Shown here piece after piece: positions 60,264 to 64,000 of a DNA stretch of 64,000 nucleotides. The DNA is taken from NCBI GenBank assembly GCA_963969395.1, contig OZ017805.1, positions 868,001-932,000 of the forward strand. The letters are read 5' to 3'. The position numbers and the translations under genes are program-made. Below the pieces are notes generated by a model that was not told where the DNA came from, searched no databases, and worked only from the letters and a program-made list of their open reading frames with translations. Positions within the stretch are counted from its first letter, which is position 1. Each line of letters starts with the position of its first letter. This DNA comes from Pseudoscleropodium purum (lineage: Eukaryota; Streptophyta; Bryopsida; Hypnales; Brachytheciaceae).

Positions 60264-61922
60264 CTACTCTACAACCCTAGATCCTATTGTCGGGCTTCCG
60301 ATCTCCGGAACCAACTCCTCGAAGACTTCACTCAAGTTCCGGATCTGTTCCCCCTCCGCAGGGTTAGATCCGGGTGAAGACTCCAGGTCGATTGTAACAT
60401 CCGGTCTCGTGCCCGGAGTCTCAGCCCGGGTAGACTTCTTGGACTCGGGAGTCCAATCCTTCCTATCCTTCTGAATGGTCGCGTCCGGAAAGATATCCGG
60501 TAGCGAGATGTCCGAAAGATATATGCCCTTGGAGCACGTCGCTCCAGTCAGCTTCCGGCTGCTTTCCTCAATCCGGTCCGCAGCCTTCCGCCCCTCCACC
60601 ATCACCGTCTCCACCTGCTCAGCGAAGTCGGCGAGAATCCGGACCATCCGGGAACCGGATAGTTTCTTCTCTTCGTGGATCTTCTCGTCGAAGAGCTTCG
60701 CTTTGGCGGCGGCCGTTCCGGTCTCTCCCAGGACCGCCTTCATCTGCTCGGCTATCTTCCGAGTCTCCTCCGCCATCTCCCGGGCGGCCGTCACGTCTTC
60801 TCGATAGGCAAAAAGAGTTGCCTTCAGGTTATCCACCTCCTCTTGCAACCGGCGGATCTCTGCTTCCTGTTTCCGGGTCTCTTCCGGATTGGTGATGCAC
60901 TCCACCACCTCTTCCGCCAACTTGCTGTCCGGTGGCGCACCTACCAACTTTCCGATCGCCGCAAGCGTCCTGTGCTTGACCTCCCAATCCGCCTTGATGT
61001 TGCAGAGGAGGTTGATAAGACCGTTGAACGGATCTTGCATTTCCGGGTGTCCCCCGGAAACGGTCTTCTCGGCTTCCGGTTTCTCTTCCGGGGCCGGTCT
61101 GTCTTGACCGGGAGGCGTCCCGCGCTTGTGTGGAGGCGTCAACTTCTGTTGCTTGATGGGCGGCATCGGCTCCTCCTCTTCCTCGCTGGACTCCCGTTCT
61201 GACCCGGAATCGGATTCGGCCTCGTCATCCGTTTCCGACTCCCCATACTTCAGGAGGACTTCCTGAGTCTTCCACACCTTCTCCTCCGTGTCGGTGAGGA
61301 CTTGGTGTTCCCGATAGAGGTGGAAGAGGTAAGGGCACACTAGACTGGCCCTTTTCTTCCGAACCCTACTAACGAGTTGGGCCACGAGATCGGAAATGAT
61401 CCGTGCCCAGTCCACTTTCCGGGTACCACTGAGGGCACCGAAAATGGTGTTGCCGAGGGTGATCGTCACCCTGGTCGGCTTTTCCGGGTGAAGAACCGGA
61501 ACCAGGAATTGCAGGAGCCGACGGTGTCGGTCATCCACGCAATCCTCGACCGCGTATCCGTCCTTCGGGTTGACGGCTCCCTGGAACTTCTCTCGGACAA
61601 ACTCATCCTTCCGATTCGCCATCCCTAAACCTCCTGCCCAGAAACCGTAAACCCCTCTCCACATTCCCTCGTTCCAGCTGACGGGAGTTCCTCTCACGGT
61701 GTTGTCAAACTAGTTGGACAGCTTTCCGAGGAGCTCCTTGACCATTCTCTCCTCCCTAAAACCCCAGGGTTTCTCTGCAAATCCTAGGCAACCCATAGAG
61801 GTGAGGTCCTCCATGAGTTGAGACTTTTCCGGCTCTGTAGAGGGAATAACCGGAATGACTTTCCCGAGCTTCACCTCGCCTCCAAAGGGACTCGCTTGTC
61901 TCGACCTACGTAGCGGCGGCAT
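60264..61922 (-). pseudogene. PTP family copy 3: near-intact Transposase_32-like protein with one nonsense codon
   Basis: The ATG at 61922 (MPPLRRSRQASPFGGEV) opens a 552-codon frame broken only by a TAG at 61712-61710. N-terminal region: VIPVIPSTEPEKSQLMEDLT and REERMVKELLGKLSN. After the TAG: RGTPVSWNEGMWRGVYGFWA, NPKDGYAVEDC, RRLLQFLVPVLHPEKPTRVT, GNTIFGALSGTRKVDWARII and CPYLFHLYREHQVL. This core matches the landmarks of the plant 'putative transposon protein' domain (Transposase_32). Then come a Ser/Glu/Asp linker, a basic/Pro patch (TPPHKRGTPPGQDRP), a helical block, a long coiled coil (about residues 345-460) and a disordered acidic tail. Codon use is GC-rich, unlike all neighbours. 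Open frames on the opposite strand are shadows. Translation from the Val/Met codons after the TAG would give about 477 residues. Confidence 0.65.
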
Positions 61923-62096
61923 TCCCACTCCAATCTATCTCACTCTCTCCTAGTCGCATGTCCCGTTGCTCACGTTCTCTCTCCGATCTCAACCGGAATC
62001 AAAACGAACAGAACACAAACGCACAAACTCCAAAAACTCAACCGCGCACGCTCAAGGTCGAGTTTCTAAAAGGGGGTGCAACAGTGAAAGCTCCTC

Positions 62097-62104
62097 CTTT
62101 TATA
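62097..62104 (-). promoter_or_regulatory. TATA box of PTP copy 3
   Basis: TATAAAAG on the minus strand lies 175 bases upstream of the ATG at 61922, in the context CTATAAAAGGAGGAG. The implied 5' leader is about 145 bases. This makes the insertion look like a complete transcription unit with its own promoter. Confidence 0.6.
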
Positions 62105-62786
62105 GTCCCTGGACCCTTTCCGGTTTGGTCATCATAAATCCGGTTCATCATCATAATCCGGTCCTAGACCTAATCCGTGTTACATTCCGTTTCCGTCGTT
62201 AGTTACTCCTGACCGGATTAGATCCAAGAGGCCCACTACTTCACATTCCTTGCTAATTTTGAGTTTTCCTTCTCCACCTTATCGGATCCGGTTCCCTAAT
62301 GACTAGTTTCCGTTCCTATTTTGGTGTATACTAAGAAAATCAAAATTTTAAGCTGCGACATTAGTAGTTGGGAGAAAAGAGGGTATTGTCAAGGAATTAG
62401 AATTTCAAAACCATTGACTTTCTTGTCATGGTAGGTATAAATCTCAAAGTCAATCTATAAAAAACAAAATAAAGAGTCAATTGACTTGGGAAGAGTTCTA
62501 GAGATAAGCTAAATTAGAAAAAGGTTAAGAAGGCTTAGTTGGAATAGATTTGACTTTGAAATACGTTAGCAAATATTTCCAAAAGAATAAGATTTTCAAA
62601 GATTTGATGTAGAAAAGTAGGATCTTTAAAAGAATAGAAAAAAACTAGAAAGAAATTGGAAAAATCAAATAAACAATCGACTTGGATAAGCAAAAGGAGT
62701 TTGGAAAAGAAGATTTGACTACATTAAGTACAAATATTAAGAACTGAAAATATATGAACAAAGGAAGGAATGCACAACCAAGCCAT

Positions 62787-63819
62787 AGAATCCGAAATAC
62801 AAACCAAGGAGGAGAAAATCAATAATATGGAGGTTAGTGCTTGAATCCACATTGACAATTATGTATTATTTTTAAAGGAATTTCAAAATTCTTTTGCAAC
62901 TAGGACTGTAGGAGTAAATTTAAGTTAGACCTTAGAATCGTTCAAAAGTAGTGTTAGAGTCTAGAATAGTATAAGAAAATTCCTTTAGCTATCCAAAACT
63001 ATATTATACTTCAAAATCCAACAAAAACTTCAAAAATTATGCTCGGATGAAGTTTCATTAATTTTGGATGAAAAATCTGAATTACATAGAATAGGAAGGA
63101 GTTTGATAAATAAATTTTGATCAACTAAAGGTGTCAAAATTTATTAATAAAGTCAAATCAACAACATCAACAAACCATAGAATTTTAATTATTTAGTAGA
63201 AGTCAAAAGCAAGTATTGCAAAATAATTTCAAGGGAACAAATAAAAATAATTAGTGACTTTGACAAACCAACTAAGGGTCAAAAAGTACTATTTTTTTTT
63301 TCCATGAATCTTGACAAAGGAAATTGACTTTCATTAAGGCAAGTAACAACCACAAGACAAATTAATTAATGGTTAGATTAAAAGTAGAATAAAAAGAAAA
63401 TTGCTTAAGAAAAAACTTATAAAAGAGTGGCAAAGAATTAAAAAATACTTAAAAGACTTTATTGAAAATCTAGAATTTAGAAGGAAGTAGGAATTTAGTA
63501 ACAAAACTTAGGAACTTTAAAGATCAAAATTAAACCAAACGTCTTTAGTCAAAATGAACCATAGAATAGGTGTAGGAACTATAATTCCACTTTTAACCCA
63601 AATTTACCAATTAGAAACATAGTAGGATTTAGTAAAGAAGCTCCATTGTTTGGAAGGCTACTCATTTACTACAACGCACTCAATCATAGAATTGAACCGA
63701 TAACAATAGAGCTTGGTTGTATACGTTGAATCTTGATGGTGGAGTTTTGAACATTCATATAGACCATCGTCAAATTCTTCAAATTCTATAACTTAATACT
63801 TCACTAAACTTGATAAATG
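62787..63819. other. AT-rich interval without a supportable gene
   Basis: It may be the continuation of repeat R1 copy B beyond the part preserved in copy A. It is A-rich with only very short ORFs. Confidence 0.4.
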
Positions 63820-64000
63820 TAGGGTTGACAAAGCGTTTGGATGTCCAATGCACATGTTGAGTCCACATTGTCTGTCCACCAGCCTTGTTCACCATGCCGT
63901 CCACAAGATCTAACGTCCTAGATCTGTCTGCATTTGTCGTCCGCGAGACTTGACAGCCTAGATCTATCCAGTAGACGAGGTAGATGTAGAGTTTTTTTTT
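63820..64000. mobile_element. hAT-type MITE no. 4, partial
   Basis: It begins TAGGGTTGACAAAGCG (first C of the canonical end changed to T) and aligns in reverse orientation with MITE no. 2: shared words are GATGTCC, GTCCACCAGC, AAGATCTAACG, TAGATCTGTCTGCA and CGAGACTTGAC. The candidate target sequence to the left is GATAAATG (63812-63819). The right end lies outside the window. Confidence 0.65.

Larger units (their letters stand above)
58795..62390 (-). mobile_element. CpG/CCGG-rich 3.6-kb insertion carrying the PTP gene
   Basis: The ends are defined by comparison with R1 copy A, which continues unbroken across the junction. Left flank ...TTAAGAAAGG and right flank AAGGAATTAG share AAGG (58791-58794 and 62391-62394), a possible 4-base target duplication. 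By eye about 55 CCGG sites lie between 59221 and 62330, in both coding and non-coding parts. I see no long terminal repeats. A short inverted pair TGTCGCAGC (59081 and 62359) is the only terminal-like symmetry. The element is oriented by its minus-strand gene and TATA box. The class is unknown. Confidence 0.65.
55817..62786 (+). repeat. Dispersed repeat R1, copy B, carrying two insertions
   Basis: It begins TGAGCCCCATGAATGTCAC and is collinear with copy A in reverse orientation over about 3.1 kb. Removing a hAT MITE (58385-58588 plus one 8-bp duplication) and a 3.6-kb insertion (58795-62390) makes the two copies match end to end; the last shared stretch is 62392-62786 against 20010-19612. No protein domain is recognised. 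The TATA box, long leader and TG start suggest an LTR or other 5' part of a retroelement, though no second LTR lies in the window. Similarity to copy A stops at about 62786, but copy A itself ends there at CACTA sequence, so the true end may lie further right. Confidence 0.8.

Noticed and set aside
60475..61202. Long open frames on the plus strand (110 and 175 codons)
   Set aside because: They lie opposite the PTP gene; GC-rich coding DNA gives open antisense frames, and no protein-like motif is seen.
59081..62360. TGTCGCAGC inverted pair as the element's terminal repeats
   Set aside because: Only 9 bases match and the empty-site comparison places the ends outside this pair.
1..64000. tRNA, rRNA and CRISPR arrays
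   Set aside because: Scanned by eye for T-loop motifs, rRNA-like conserved blocks and regular spacers; none found.

Overview
The window reads as nuclear DNA of a land plant with a large, repeat-dense genome. It is AT-rich and gene-poor, and it is filled with eroded plant-type transposons: CACTA/En-Spm transposases, hAT-type miniature elements, a DUF7869-type transposase-like gene, and a family resembling the 'putative plant transposon protein' domain. I found no intact host gene, rRNA, tRNA or CRISPR array. Nothing fixes the species. All family names come from motif recognition by eye, not from a search.

Layout. 1-6.0 kb (+): a run of coding-like remnants that I cannot assign, in which consecutive open segments share a frame across single stops. 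6.07-9.3 kb: copy C of a TATA-bearing dispersed repeat (here called R1). 9.97-10.8 kb (+): first copy of a gene family here called PTP. 10.8-19.6 kb (-): the C-terminal half of a CACTA TNP2-like transposase in two pieces (12.8-13.3 and 17.5-19.6 kb), with a 713-bp inverted-repeat element (15.75-16.46 kb) in the gap. 19.6-22.6 kb (-): R1 copy A. 22.6-23.8 kb (-): the N-terminal half of another CACTA TNP2. 27.3-27.7 kb (+): a CACTA-associated Transposase_24-like fragment. 28.8-29.5 kb (+): an unassigned 230-residue ORF. 30.0-33.4 kb (-): second PTP copy with its flanks. 35.5-38.5 kb: CACTA-like termini and an eroded minus-strand ORF. 42.6-43.9 kb: a moderately GC-rich island. 45.1-47.5 kb (+): third CACTA TNP2 copy. 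49.8 kb: a near-perfect 37-bp hairpin. 51.06-51.34 kb: a GC-rich hAT MITE. 51.65-53.2 kb (+): a DUF7869-type gene split by another hAT MITE. 55.1-55.8 kb (+): an unassigned gene remnant ending at R1 copy B (55.8-62.8 kb). Copy B is itself interrupted by a hAT MITE (58.4 kb) and by a 3.6-kb CpG-rich insertion (58.8-62.4 kb) carrying the best-preserved PTP gene. 63.82 kb to the end: the start of one more hAT MITE.

How it fits together. The region is a nested archive. R1 copy A lacks the two insertions found in copy B, so it acts as an empty-site reference and gives exact ends for both. The hAT MITEs have 8-bp target duplications; removing one of them plus one duplication restores the reading frame of the DUF7869 gene. 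CpG content tracks apparent age: the youngest insertions keep dense CCGG/CGGACG motifs, while older relatives have drifted towards TG/CA and gained stops where Trp, Gln or Arg would be expected. The strongest candidate for something undescribed is the three-copy PTP family with its CCGG-saturated carrier element; the 49.8-kb hairpin is second.
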